64,000 nucleotides of DNA from Clostridiaceae bacterium Marseille-Q4145 (GCA_018223365.1 JAGTTP010000002.1:637501-701500); one strand, 5' to 3'. Numbered from the stretch's first letter, positions 23,518 to 32,536 are shown. The notes: generated from the letters alone by a model not told the origin. A program made the numbers and translations.

Positions 23518-25281
23518 TTACATTTTCTCCGGTGCTTCAAAGCCCAGCAGGTCAATGCAGGTCTCCAGCACTTTTCTGGTCAGCAGAAGCAGGGCAATCC
23601 AGCTCTTCTTTGCTGCCTCATCTTCAGAACCAAGAATCTTGGTCTCATGATAGAATTTATTAAATGCATTGGCAAGATCGTAGATATAAGCACAGATCTT
23701 GTGAGGTGCAGACTCCTCGTAAGCAGTCTCCATCACACTGTTGAACTTGGTCAGTTCCAGCTGAAGCGCTTTCTCACTCTCGTTGGCACTGGCCGTGATC
23801 TGTCCGTCACCTGCAGTGCCTCCCATCTCTTCGTATTTTCTTAAAATAGACTTAATACGAACGATGGTATACAGGATGTAAGGACCTGTATTTCCTTCTG
23901 AAGACGTGAAACGATCCACATCGAAAATATAGTCTTTGGACGCCTGATTGGACAGGTCACCGTATTTAACAGCGGAAAGACCGACGATCTTGGAGATCTT
24001 CTCTGCCTCTTCCTCATCCATGGGACGACTTGCCTCGATCTTCTTCAGCATCTCTTCATTGATATCTTTCAGAAGATATTCCAGTCTCATAACACCACCG
24101 TCTCTGGTCTTGAAGGGCTTTCCGTCTTTTCCGTTCATGGTACCAAAGCCAAGGAACTTAAGACCGGTCTCATCTGTCACCAGACCACATTTTCTTGCAC
24201 AGCGGAATACCTGGATAAAGTGCATCTCCTGACGCTTGTCTACTACATAGATAATCTCATCCGGATTATAAAGCTTCATACGCTCTACGATGGTTGCCAG
24301 ATCGGTAGTCGTATAGAGGGATGCTCCGTCAGATTTCAAAAGCATACAAGGCGGTACTTCCTTAGTATCGGTATCTTCCTTAACGTCAACAACCAAAGCA
24401 TTGTCGCTCACATAAGCAAATCCATCGTCTTTCATCTTCTGCACCATGTCCGGAATATACGGCTGTGCATCGGACTCGCCTTTCCACAGGTCAAAGCTGA
24501 CATTGAGGTTTGCATAGTTTCTCTTTAAGTCGGTAACAGATACATTTAAAATGTGCTGCAGCAGTGCCTGGTAACCTTTTCTTCCATGCTGCAGTTCATA
24601 GGTTGCCTGCATGGCAGCCTCTTTATAAGGTTCATCCTCTTTGGAACGCTTGCTGGCGGTCGGATAAATCTCCTCCAGCTCTGCGATCGTAAACGGAGCT
24701 TCCTCCGGGTAAGCGCCATCGTAATTCTCATCAAAATAGCACAGCTCCGGCTTTCTCTCATGAAGCTCGGTAATAATCAGACCCATCTGCAAACCCCAGT
24801 CTCCCAGATGTACATCACCGATGACATGATGTCCTGCAAACCGCGCGATTCTCTTTACACTCTCTCCGATGATGGCAGAACGCAGATGTCCTACGTGAAG
24901 CGGTTTTGCCACATTCGGTCCGCCATAATCAATGACGATGGTCTTCGGATGTTCTGCTTTCTCAAATCCCAGACGCTCGTCTGCTTCCATGCCATTTAAA
25001 TAGCTGCTCAGGAACGCATCATTGATCTTCATGTTAATGAATCCCGGATTTACCGCCTGTACTTCTCCAAATACTTTGGAACCGGCAAGCTGCTCCACGA
25101 CTCCATTTGCAATCATAATCGGCGCTTTGTGGTACTCTTTCGCTGCCGCCATGGCTCCGTTACACTGATATTCACAGAGGTCCGGACGGTTGGAAATCGA
25201 TACACGCGCGTATTTTTCATCATAGCCTGCTGCTGCAAACGCTTTTGCCACTTCTGCACTCAGCAGATCCAGTATTTTCTT
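23518..25281 (-). CDS. argS: Arginyl-tRNA synthetase
   Basis: Charges tRNA-Arg. The N-terminal Add-1 domain (ISNRPDLCEYQCNGAMA) precedes the HIGH-type motif (GGPNVAKPLHVGHLRS, HVGH), and the class Ia C-terminal helical domain ends in LLGFEAPEKM. As usual for ArgRS there is no canonical KMSKS. I use ATG 25281 (MKKILDLL), 12 bases after AAGGAGG, rather than the ATG 33 bases upstream. A strong promoter lies at 25338-25366 and no T-box leader is visible. Confidence 0.96.
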   Translation of the reverse strand, partial: KKILDLLSAEVAKAFAAAGYDEKYARVSISNRPDLCEYQCNGAMAAAKEYHKAPIMIANGVVEQLAGSKVFGEVQAVNPGFINMKINDAFLSSYLNGMEADERLGFEKAEHPKTIVIDYGGPNVAKPLHVGHLRSAIIGESVKRIARFAGHHVIGDVHLGDWGLQMGLIITELHERKPELCYFDENYDGAYPEEAPFTIAELEEIYPTASKRSKEDEPYKEAAMQATYELQHGRKGYQALLQHILNVSVTDLKRNYANLNVSFDLWKGESDAQPYIPDMVQKMKDDGFAYVSDNALVVDVKEDTDTKEVPPCMLLKSDGASLYTTTDLATIVERMKLYNPDEIIYVVDKRQEMHFIQVFRCARKCGLVTDETGLKFLGFGTMNGKDGKPFKTRDGGVMRLEYLLKDINEEMLKKIEASRPMDEEEAEKISKIVGLSAVKYGDLSNQASKDYIFDVDRFTSSEGNTGPYILYTIVRIKSILRKYEEMGGTAGDGQITASANESEKALQLELTKFNSVMETAYEESAPHKICAYIYDLANAFNKFYHETKILGSEDEAAKKSWIALLLLTRKVLETCIDLLGFEAPEKM

Positions 25282-25337
25282 CATAGGCTGAATCTTCCTC
25301 CTTAACTTCTCCATTTTCCATTAAAGAACTTCTTTCA

Positions 25338-25366
25338 AGTATAGGGAAAATAAAAGCGTTTGTCAA
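25338..25366 (-). promoter_or_regulatory. argS promoter
   Basis: TTGACA (25361-25366) and TATACT (25338-25343), spacing 17, minus strand, just downstream of the preceding lipoprotein gene stop. Confidence 0.8.
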
Positions 25367-25381
25367 GGAGTGGCAATCTCT

Positions 25382-26044
25382 CTAGTAGCTGTGATCAAAC
25401 GCATACCAATGCGCCAGCTGGCGGCAGATGGCCACCTTATCCATCAGATCCATCTGCTCCCCCTCATTCATCTGTACTTTTACTTCATACTTATCCGAAA
25501 AAGTCTCCCCCGTTGCAGAGCAGGTGCCCAGAACATTTCCGTCAAAGTCCATGACATAATGACATCTTTCATCGGTCAGATAATCTGCCCTGATATTTCC
25601 ATCCGCATCCAGGAAAACTATATACCAGTCATGTTCCAGTCCATCGGTCTCCATGATCCGCGTCTGGGCATAGCCAAGGCAGTTGTCATCCATATCATAA
25701 TATGCGTAAGTGGTACCGGAATTGACGCCTTCCAGATTGTAGATAAAGTTATCCTTCGGGTCACCCAGATAGAACCAGTCTTCTCCTCCTGCTGTCACGG
25801 TATACTTCGTATTCCAGAATCCGGTCTCTTTGATACTTCCGGCAATCACACCATCCGCCGTCAGATCCGAGGTAAGGGTGATATCCTCCAGATCCCCTGT
25901 GTAGGCCAGTGAGGATGCCTCTTCCAGCACTTGACGTTCCTCTTCCACAGCCGCCCTTGGCACCTCCTCGATCTCACACCCCGCTGACAGAACTGCCGTC
26001 ACAGCAGCCAAAAGCAGAGCCAGATTTCTTTTGTACCTCTTCAT
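25382..26044 (-). CDS. Lipoprotein of unknown function, possibly LURP-one/Tubby-like
   Basis: About 220 residues from ATG 26044 (MKRYKRNLALLLAA). A signal peptide ends in the lipobox LSAGC, so the protein is anchored outside the membrane. The mature part is rich in beta strands with repeated Tyr/Asp-Gly turns (DNFIYNLEGVNSG, YYDMDDNCLGYAQ, FLDADGNIRADYL, DFDGNVLGTC). This resembles the turn pattern DLCDKDGNFIYHIEG in its upstream neighbour, so the two may be distant relatives. I do not recognise a characterised family. The two genes are 4 bases apart and surely cotranscribed. Confidence 0.75.
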   Translation of the reverse strand: MKRYKRNLALLLAAVTAVLSAGCEIEEVPRAAVEEERQVLEEASSLAYTGDLEDITLTSDLTADGVIAGSIKETGFWNTKYTVTAGGEDWFYLGDPKDNFIYNLEGVNSGTTYAYYDMDDNCLGYAQTRIMETDGLEHDWYIVFLDADGNIRADYLTDERCHYVMDFDGNVLGTCSATGETFSDKYEVKVQMNEGEQMDLMDKVAICRQLAHWYAFDHSY

Positions 26045-26048
26045 GTGC

Positions 26049-27134
26049 TTACTCATCCTCCTCGTCTCTTGCAATCTCTCTTGCCACCATAATGGCCATT
26101 GCGGTCATAAGCGGCAGATAATCCCTGTCATAAACCATCAGTACCGAATTATCAAAAACGATGTTATGAAGGGTAAACTGCATATCCTCCATAACAGCTC
26201 CCAGCATCCGGCCATTGAGGGTCACACTGAAATTGCGTCCGATAGAACCGGCATACTCCCGCAGCTCCAGCTTTCCTTCTGCTACATCCATAGTGAAATG
26301 ATCTCTGATAAATTCCAGTTTTTTCTCCAATTTTCCGTAAAGCTCGCCCTTCAGATAGAAGCGGTAGGCAGGCAGCACATGGAGAATTTCCTTCTCCACC
26401 CGGAACACTTCCCGTTCCTGTCCATCCCGCACATAGAACTTCAGAAGTGGTGCTGTTCCTTCTATATGATAGATGAAATTTCCATCTTTATCACAGAGAT
26501 CAAACTGCTGACCTGCAAGCTTGAAATCTTCCGTAAAAGTATATACTTCCGATGGCTCCGATGCCGGAATCGGAAGCACCTTCCCTGTCTTTGCAAAAGA
26601 ACTTAAGCTGTCATATAAATATTTCTGCAAAAGCATCACATCCGCCTGGAAACAAATATAACCTGCCAGATCCTCGCCAAAGTCTTCCTTCATGGGAATC
26701 AGCGGCTCATTGATCCGATCTTTGATCATACTTTCCAAAAAAGAATAACCCAGATAACCATTCAGTCCGGAACCATTCAGCCAGAAGTAGAGATAATTGC
26801 CCTGAAAATCGGGTCCAAAGATCAGTGCCGGCTGCTTCATCGTATAAAAATGTCCCAGATAACCGCTGCCCAGCGGCGTCGGTACATTTTTAAATGCCTC
26901 GTAAAAATCCTCGATGGTCCGTACCGTATCTCCCATTCCAATCATCTTCACCACATCTGTCGAGGCATTATAGGATTCCGGGCTTGCCATCATAAAAACC
27001 GCAACTCCAATAATCACGATCACCGTTGATACAGAAATAAAGAATTTACTGTACCAGAATTTAAAAAGCAATGCCAGTCCCAGCAGTACAATCACAGCTC
27101 CCACCAGTCGATAAAGAAACGTCCGCATCTTCAT
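26049..27134 (-). CDS. Membrane protein with C-terminal LURP-one/Tubby-like domain (tentative)
   Basis: About 361 residues from ATG 27134 (MKMRTFLYRL), which has GGGG upstream. Two membrane helices occupy roughly residues 5-55. A middle region of about 140 residues has no recognised fold. The C-terminal half (LAGQQFDLCDKDGNFIYHIEG, YRFYLKGELYGKLEKKL, GRNFSVTLNGRMLGAV) follows the strand pattern of LURP-one-related/YxjI proteins, whose role is unknown. The topology suggests a membrane-anchored cytosolic or external domain partnering the lipoprotein encoded next to it. Confidence 0.7.
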   Translation of the reverse strand: MKMRTFLYRLVGAVIVLLGLALLFKFWYSKFFISVSTVIVIIGVAVFMMASPESYNASTDVVKMIGMGDTVRTIEDFYEAFKNVPTPLGSGYLGHFYTMKQPALIFGPDFQGNYLYFWLNGSGLNGYLGYSFLESMIKDRINEPLIPMKEDFGEDLAGYICFQADVMLLQKYLYDSLSSFAKTGKVLPIPASEPSEVYTFTEDFKLAGQQFDLCDKDGNFIYHIEGTAPLLKFYVRDGQEREVFRVEKEILHVLPAYRFYLKGELYGKLEKKLEFIRDHFTMDVAEGKLELREYAGSIGRNFSVTLNGRMLGAVMEDMQFTLHNIVFDNSVLMVYDRDYLPLMTAMAIMVAREIARDEEDE

Positions 27135-27229
27135 ATGTACACCCCTTTTCCATCGTAACATAATAATTTAATTTTACTGGAATCTATCTGTTATGGCACT
27201 ACCCGGATAGGTAGGGTTGATATTTAGGA

Positions 27230-27267
27230 CAAAAAATGGCATAGCCCGCTATCATGGAGCTATGCCA
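27230..27267 (-). terminator. Terminator after the PTS IIC gene
   Basis: TGGCATAGC (27237-27245) pairs with GCTATGCCA (27259-27267); on the minus strand it is followed by TTTTTTG. It ends the GH4-IIC unit. Confidence 0.85.
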
Positions 27268-27283
27268 CATTTCATTATACGTT

Positions 27284-28582
27284 CTACTCTTTCAGTTCTG
27301 TCTGCGCTTCTGCACTTTCCTCTTTCAGATACTGCTGATCCAGTGCGTTGATAAAGGGATAATAGATCAATCCTCCGATTACCAGTACTATCAACTGCAG
27401 AATACCGCCTCGGATATCAGCACACATCATCCATCCTCCAAACGGTGCAGGCATGGTCCACGGAACAGTGACACCCGTAGGATACGGTACCAGTCCGAAG
27501 AACATAGCCGCGAAAGAGATTCCTACCGTAACAAGCGGTACAATAAAGAAAGGAATCGCCATCATCGGATTCAAAACCAGCGGAAGTCCGAAAATAACCG
27601 GTTCATTTACATTAAAGATACCTGGCAGAAAGCTCAGTTTTCCGAGAGATTTCAGGCGTTTTGATTTACATTTAAATGCCATGATCAAAGCCAGGGAAAC
27701 TGTATTACCGGTACCGCCAAGGAAAATAATCAGATTAGCAAAATCCTGCGTTGCAATATACGGTCTGACAGCGTCTGCTGTGGTCTGAAAAATATCCAGA
27801 TTTGCAAAACGTGCTGCATACCACAAAGGACCCATAAAAGAATCAATTACCGCCGTTCCATGAATACCGAAAAACCATAATATAGAATTCAGCACAGTAA
27901 TGAAAATTGTTCCTATGAAGGTTGTTCCTATATTGGTGAGCGGCATCTGAATCACTGTAACGATAAAGTTAGATACAGTTCCATAGGGAGTTGCTTCAAA
28001 AATCAACCGCAAAATCAGAAACAGAATCACGATCAGGGTTGCCGGAATCAGTGCTTCAAACTGTCTTGTCACAAATCCCGGAACAGTAGACGGCATTTTA
28101 ATCTTAATATCTTTCTTCAGAAGAACTGCATACAGCTTCGTTGCGATTAACGCTGTCAGCATTGCAGTAAAAAGACCTGCGGAGTCAAAACTGGATGTAG
28201 CATATCCGCCTCCATCCATCTGCTGGAGCAGAAGAAAATAGGCACTGATAGAGATTGCCACTGCCGGAAGCGGCTCAACCTCTTCTTCCGATGCAAGACT
28301 ATGGGACACTCCAACCACCGCAAACAGTGCAACCAGTCCCATAGTTGCCGGATTTACCATATCCCAGCACCAGGTATTCCATACATCACCAACGATGGAT
28401 GTCATGAATTCATGAAAAGCCGGAACGGGGAAATCACCAATAACAATTGCAAGTGAACCAACAATCAGAAGTGGCATGGACAGCATCAGACCGTCACGCA
28501 GGGCAACCAGATATTTGTTGCTTGAAAGCTTCTGGGATAATGGCATTAAATAAGTTTCAATCAGTTTTGATAAATGTTTCAT
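27284..28582 (-). CDS. celB: PTS transporter subunit IIC, lactose/cellobiose family
   Basis: A 432-residue membrane channel of the phosphotransferase system that imports and phosphorylates beta-linked disaccharides. Family features include RDGLMLSMPLLIVGSLAIVIGDFP near residue 28, the substrate-binding block FNVNEPVIFGLPLVLNPMMAIPF near residue 328, and about ten membrane segments. The matching IIB and IIA genes are 2.4 kb away on the other strand. It follows a GH4 phospho-glucosidase gene by 18 bases, so the imported sugar is probably cellobiose or another beta-glucoside. Confidence 0.92.
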   Translation of the reverse strand: MKHLSKLIETYLMPLSQKLSSNKYLVALRDGLMLSMPLLIVGSLAIVIGDFPVPAFHEFMTSIVGDVWNTWCWDMVNPATMGLVALFAVVGVSHSLASEEEVEPLPAVAISISAYFLLLQQMDGGGYATSSFDSAGLFTAMLTALIATKLYAVLLKKDIKIKMPSTVPGFVTRQFEALIPATLIVILFLILRLIFEATPYGTVSNFIVTVIQMPLTNIGTTFIGTIFITVLNSILWFFGIHGTAVIDSFMGPLWYAARFANLDIFQTTADAVRPYIATQDFANLIIFLGGTGNTVSLALIMAFKCKSKRLKSLGKLSFLPGIFNVNEPVIFGLPLVLNPMMAIPFFIVPLVTVGISFAAMFFGLVPYPTGVTVPWTMPAPFGGWMMCADIRGGILQLIVLVIGGLIYYPFINALDQQYLKEESAEAQTELKE

Positions 28583-28600
28583 GTCTTCCTCCCTCGTAAA

Positions 28601-30007
28601 TCAGACTAATTTCGGAAAATATTCTCCATTGGCGGCAATGTATTCGTCAAGAAGCGTTCTGGCCAGTTCCGCATCGCCAACCGTACGGCTTACTGTAAGC
28701 GCCATCAGTGCTTTTTGATAAGAACCTTCCAGTGCAGCATCTACTGTCAGTTTTTCATACGCATACTGTCCTTCCAGCAGCCCCTTCTCAAAGGCACCTG
28801 CTTCCTGGATGCGAAGCGGCTCTGCCCCGTTAATACCGACTCTGCAGGCAACTTCCAGCATCATGCCTTCAGAAAGATTGGGAACAATTCCTTTATTTTC
28901 TGTAATAATCAGGAAAATATCATTCTGATTATAAGCAATGCTCATGGCCAGTTCCACAATATAGGTGGCATGTGCATCATTATGGGCAACCGTCGCAGAT
29001 GCAAAACTTCCATCTGCATCCAGATGTGATCCGCGGCTGTATTTCAAGTCAAGATCATATTGTGTGCCGCGGATCTGATTGAGGCTGGCCACACCATCGC
29101 AGTATTCCTTCACCCGGCGTTCTCTTCCGTCGATGACTGTGTTCGCTCTTGTATAATTTGGATCACTGTGCTTCACCATGGTGTCAGGGTAAAGATAATA
29201 CTGCATATACGTATTTGGGAGAGAATGAGGAAAATCCTGTACCATTTTCTCCAGATGACGAAACGTGAAATTCCAGTAATCATCATTTTTCCCAGAATAT
29301 CCAAGTTCTCTGTCGCAATCTCCGGTCTTCAATTTTTCCAACATCTCGGGAAGGACATCTTCACCGGTCTTTTTGTCATACATATGGGTAAACCAGCCAA
29401 AATGGTTCAGTCCATAATAACGTGGTTCCACATCTGTCCGCTTTCTTCCTCCTGCCAGCGGACAGAAGATATCCATAATGGAAATCGGCATATCGCAGAT
29501 ATTGATCAAACGATAATCATCCGGAAATACCCGTTTAGTTGCCTCTGCCACGATCGCAGCCGGATTGGAATAATTAAGTATCCATGCTTCAGGTGAATAG
29601 CGCCGGATGGTTTTTACAAGTTCAATCATTGCCGGAACAGAACGCATTCCATAGGCAAAGCCTCCAGGTCCGCAGGTCTCCTGCCCAATCACTCCATATT
29701 TAAGCGGAATCTTTTCATCCAGTTCCCTCATTTTCAATCCGCCTGCACGAATCTGTACCAGCACAAAATCAATATCTTCAAACGCTTTCTGAGGGTCCGT
29801 TGTGTAGGAAAACTCAGCTTCCGGATAATATTCCCGAAACAGGATCTCACCAAATTTTCCTATATGTTCCTGTCTGTCGGCATCAATGTCATAGAGAACG
29901 ACTTTCCGGAGAGGAAAATCCTCTCGTACCAGACAAAGCATCTCCAGCATATCAGGAGTATAGGTACTCCCGCCGCCGGCAATTGCAACTGAAAAATTTT
30001 TTTTCAT
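28601..30007 (-). CDS. 6-phospho-beta-glucosidase, glycoside hydrolase family 4
   Basis: Hydrolyses the 6-phosphorylated disaccharide delivered by the PTS through an NAD+- and Mn-dependent redox mechanism. From ATG 30007 (MKKNFSVAIAGGGSTYTPDM) the NAD-binding loop GGGSTYTP is evident. The metal-binding Cys (INICDMPISIM) and His (GLNHFGWF) are present, as is GQETCGPGGFAYGMRSVP. About 468 residues, slightly longer than the usual 440. GGAAGGAAGC directly precedes the start. A promoter and several GCATATT sites upstream suggest RpiR control. Confidence 0.93.
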   Translation of the reverse strand: MKKNFSVAIAGGGSTYTPDMLEMLCLVREDFPLRKVVLYDIDADRQEHIGKFGEILFREYYPEAEFSYTTDPQKAFEDIDFVLVQIRAGGLKMRELDEKIPLKYGVIGQETCGPGGFAYGMRSVPAMIELVKTIRRYSPEAWILNYSNPAAIVAEATKRVFPDDYRLINICDMPISIMDIFCPLAGGRKRTDVEPRYYGLNHFGWFTHMYDKKTGEDVLPEMLEKLKTGDCDRELGYSGKNDDYWNFTFRHLEKMVQDFPHSLPNTYMQYYLYPDTMVKHSDPNYTRANTVIDGRERRVKEYCDGVASLNQIRGTQYDLDLKYSRGSHLDADGSFASATVAHNDAHATYIVELAMSIAYNQNDIFLIITENKGIVPNLSEGMMLEVACRVGINGAEPLRIQEAGAFEKGLLEGQYAYEKLTVDAALEGSYQKALMALTVSRTVGDAELARTLLDEYIAANGEYFPKLV

Positions 30008-30027
30008 ACATGCTTCCTTCCTTTTTT

Positions 30028-30051
30028 GCATATTTATACGCCTGCATATTC
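30028..30051. promoter_or_regulatory. Tandem GCATATT sites before the GH4 gene
   Basis: Two direct copies of GCATATT (30028-30034 and 30044-30050) spaced 16 bases lie in the leader between the promoter and the ribosome site. The same heptamer recurs as inverted repeats at 30210-30233. Likely binding sites of the neighbouring RpiR-family regulator. Confidence 0.5.
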
Positions 30052-30072
30052 AGCAGGACTTCATCTGTACAA

Positions 30073-30101
30073 AGGATAAGGAATTTGCGATTTTTTTTCA
30101 A
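30073..30101 (-). promoter_or_regulatory. Possible GH4-IIC promoter
   Basis: TTGAAA (30096-30101) and TATCCT (30073-30078), spacing 17, minus strand; a moderate match. Confidence 0.45.
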
Positions 30102-30209
30102 GAGATTGGAAAGACAAAGAAATTTGTAACTTCAAGAAAAAACATGTTACTCTTTCAACGGAAGGATTGAAGTGCGGCAGCGAAAATGATAGAATGTATC
30201 AAAAGCACT

Positions 30210-30233
30210 GAATATGCATATTTACGCATATTC
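30210..30233. promoter_or_regulatory. GAATATGC-N8-GCATATTC inverted repeat
   Basis: A perfect 8-base inverted repeat with 8-base spacer overlaps the stop codon of the RpiR-family gene. It may be an operator (it carries the heptamer seen before the GH4 gene) or a weak terminator (CTTTTG follows on the minus strand). Confidence 0.5.
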
Positions 30234-30945
30234 AATGCAAATAAAGTACTAATTTGGACAAGATATATTCCAGAAGAATGATCGTTCTTCCAATAAAAAA
30301 ATCCGGCACATTATAAGCAACTGAACCTGTTGACCGGATCACCAAATGCGGACTGCTCAAGTCCGCCAAAGCAGAAGACCCATTAGCTGTAATCAGTGCG
30401 ATATCATGACCTGCGGCCTTTGCACACTGGGCAATATTGATCAGATCTTTTGTCTCACCGCTTTTAGAGAAAAATATGCAAAGGCTCGGGGTGTCTTCCC
30501 TCCGCATCATATCAGAAGGGGATCCATCATAGGCAAGAAATCCGAGCGTAGCCAGTCTTCTCATAAAATAAGAAGAGGCTATGGTAGAAAAGCCAAGTCC
30601 TATGACAAAGATACAGTTATTCTGATGTTTCAGAAGCAGTTCGACAAACATATCTATGGCCGACTCATTCACAGGATCAAGAATGCTGGTCAGTTCAATA
30701 CCTTCTGCCGGTTTTTGTTCCTCGTCAACCGAATGTCTCAGAGAATAGATCATGTCACTATAACCCTGATAGCCAAGTTTCTTTGCCAGCTTTATTACCG
30801 TAGTTGTAGAGACATAAGCCTGACGTGCTATCATCCGGATATTAATCTTTGTATCTCCCTGTTCGATTGCATTCAGTATACAGGACAGGACTTTATGCTC
30901 TGTTTCATTTAATAAGTGTTGCTGTGAAAAATGCAGGTTTTTCAA
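30232..30945 (-). CDS. MurR/RpiR family transcriptional regulator
   Basis: About 237 residues with an N-terminal HTH_6 domain (ETEHKVLSCILNAIEQGDTK; QAYVSTTTVIKLAKKLGYQGYSDMIY) and a C-terminal SIS sugar-phosphate-binding domain (CIFVIGLGFSTIASSYFMRRLATLG; IFFSKSGETKDLI). I use a TTG start at 30945: AGAGGTG precedes it by 7 bases, whereas the ATGs upstream lie at or before the promoter. It probably senses a phosphorylated sugar and controls the GH4-IIC unit and the divergent IIB-IIA genes between which it sits. Confidence 0.88.
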   Translation of the reverse strand: MKNLHFSQQHLLNETEHKVLSCILNAIEQGDTKINIRMIARQAYVSTTTVIKLAKKLGYQGYSDMIYSLRHSVDEEQKPAEGIELTSILDPVNESAIDMFVELLLKHQNNCIFVIGLGFSTIASSYFMRRLATLGFLAYDGSPSDMMRREDTPSLCIFFSKSGETKDLINIAQCAKAAGHDIALITANGSSALADLSSPHLVIRSTGSVAYNVPDFFIGRTIILLEYILSKLVLYLH

Positions 30946-30978
30946 AAAAATCACCTCTCTGTGAATGTACATTGCCAT

Positions 30979-30984
30979 ATTATA
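30979..30984 (-). promoter_or_regulatory. Extended -10 promoter of the RpiR-family gene
   Basis: TGTTATAAT on the minus strand gives an extended -10 box (TATAAT at 30979-30984); no good -35 is seen. It lies within the short divergent region next to the IIB gene, so RpiR binding here could affect both directions. The IIB gene may use TATTAT at 30978-30983 on the other strand. Confidence 0.5.
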
Positions 30985-31022
30985 ACACACTTTAACAAAA
31001 AATTAATCAGGAGGATTTTCAA

Positions 31023-31322
31023 ATGAACGTATTATTACTTTGTTCTCAGGGTATGTCTACCGGAATGCTCTGTGAAAAAATTACACAGGCTGCAAAAGAA
31101 GACGGAAAAGAGCTTCATATCTGGGCTGCCAGTGAAATTAAAGCAAGAGAACATGTTGGAAAAGCGGATTTAATTCTGCTTGGGCCGCAGATCCGTTATC
31201 TTCAGAAACGTATCAGTGAGATGGCACCCGGAAAACCGGTAGAAGTCATTGATATGATGGCCTATGGAATGATGGATGGTAAAAAAGTATATTCCGACAT
31301 CAAAAAATATATGGAGGACTGA
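31023..31322 (+). CDS. celA: PTS subunit IIB, lactose/cellobiose family
   Basis: A 99-residue cytosolic phosphocarrier. The phosphorylated cysteine is in VLLLCSQGMSTGMLC (Cys7), the P-loop of cellobiose IIB proteins, with LLGPQIRYLQKRI near residue 58. The start is preceded by AGGAGG at an ideal distance. It forms a plus-strand unit with IIA and nfo, divergent from the regulator. Confidence 0.93.
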   Translation: MNVLLLCSQGMSTGMLCEKITQAAKEDGKELHIWAASEIKAREHVGKADLILLGPQIRYLQKRISEMAPGKPVEVIDMMAYGMMDGKKVYSDIKKYMED

Positions 31323-31326
31323 TCCT

Positions 31327-31650
31327 ATGACAATTACTCAGGAAGTTCTGGAACAATCCTGCCTGGGACTGATTTCCTATAGCGGTGCTGCAAAAAGTGA
31401 CTATCTGGAAGCTGTTGAATGTGCCAAATCGGGAGACTTCGAACAGGCTGAAGCAGCTATTGAACGCGGAAATGAAAACTACCTGCATGCCCATGAAGCA
31501 CATTTTGGATTACTTCAGGAAGAAACCGGTACAGAAGGTGGACTTCTGACCCGATTACTTCTGGTTCATGCTGAGGATCAGCTGGCAATGGCCGAAATGG
31601 CCCGAATCATGGCAGAAGAACTAATCGAAGTCTACAAAAGAATCAACTGA
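31327..31650 (+). CDS. celC: PTS subunit IIA, lactose/cellobiose family
   Basis: A 107-residue trimeric helical protein that passes phosphate from HPr to IIB. The active-site histidine lies in LLVHAEDQLAMAEMA (His77 or so), with the helical N-terminus LISYSGAAKSDYLEAVECAK. ATG 31327 is chosen because GGAGG lies 9 bases upstream and the family begins here; the longer frame from 31276 overlaps the IIB gene. Confidence 0.92.
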   Translation: MTITQEVLEQSCLGLISYSGAAKSDYLEAVECAKSGDFEQAEAAIERGNENYLHAHEAHFGLLQEETGTEGGLLTRLLLVHAEDQLAMAEMARIMAEELIEVYKRIN

Positions 31651-31666
31651 GTCGGAGGACTTTCTT

Positions 31667-32536
31667 ATGTTAAAACTCGGTTCCCATGTGGGCATGAGCG
31701 GGAAAAAAATGATGCTCGGCTCTGTGGAAGAAGCTCTCTCTTACGGGGCAAATACCTTTATGATTTACACCGGTGCGCCCCAGAATACCCGCCGGAAAGA
31801 GATCAGTGAGCTGAACATTGACGCTGCCCACGCACTGATGAAAGAAAATGGCATCGATGAGTTCATTATCCATGCTCCCTATATCATCAATCTGGCTAAC
31901 ACCGTCAAACCGGAAACCTATGAACTGGCCGTTCATTTTCTCCGGCTGGAGCTGACCCGCGCCGACGCCATGGGCAGCAATATCATGGTACTTCACCCGG
32001 GTGCTCACGTAGGAGCCGGTGTGGATGCCGGTATTGCCTCGATTGTAAAGGGATTAAATGAAGTGCTGACAGACGATACAAACTGTATGGTAGCACTGGA
32101 AACCATGGCTGGAAAAGGTTCTGAGATTGGACGGAATTTTGAGGAGCTGGCACGGATTTATGACGGCGTAGAGAAAAAAGACCGGCTTCGTGTCTGCTTC
32201 GATACCTGCCATACCCATGACAGTGGTTATGATATTGTCAACGATTTTGACGGGGTAATTGCACACTTTGACCAGGTGCTGGGAAAAGATCAGATTGCTG
32301 CCTTCCATATCAATGACAGCAAAAATCCCCGTGGAGCCGCAAAGGACCGCCACGAGAATCTTGGAAAAGGCTGTATTGGTTTTAATGCTCTGAACTACAT
32401 CGTCCATCACCCGGATTTTGCGGATGTTCCGAAGATTCTCGAAACGCCGTGGATTCCCGTTGACGGTGATAAAAAGAATACCAGAGCACCTTATAAAGAA
32501 GAAATTGCTATGCTGCGCGCGGGCTATCATTCATAG
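31667..32536 (+). CDS. nfo: Deoxyribonuclease IV (endonuclease IV)
   Basis: An AP endonuclease that nicks DNA 5' to abasic sites in base-excision repair. The 289-residue TIM barrel carries the zinc-ligand blocks LGSHVGMSGKKM, IIHAPYIINLA, VLHPGAHVGAG, VCFDTCHTHDSGYD, AFHINDSKNPRGAAKDRHENLG and ILETPW, all intact. GGAGG lies 8 bases before the ATG. It begins 16 bases after the PTS IIA gene, so it may be read from the sugar promoter, an unusual partner for a repair gene. Confidence 0.95.
   Translation: MLKLGSHVGMSGKKMMLGSVEEALSYGANTFMIYTGAPQNTRRKEISELNIDAAHALMKENGIDEFIIHAPYIINLANTVKPETYELAVHFLRLELTRADAMGSNIMVLHPGAHVGAGVDAGIASIVKGLNEVLTDDTNCMVALETMAGKGSEIGRNFEELARIYDGVEKKDRLRVCFDTCHTHDSGYDIVNDFDGVIAHFDQVLGKDQIAAFHINDSKNPRGAAKDRHENLGKGCIGFNALNYIVHHPDFADVPKILETPWIPVDGDKKNTRAPYKEEIAMLRAGYHS

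Noticed and set aside
23518..25366. T-box riboswitch before argS
   Set aside because: The leader between the promoter and the start codon is under 60 bases and lacks the conserved T-box sequence; none was seen before pheA or glnS either.
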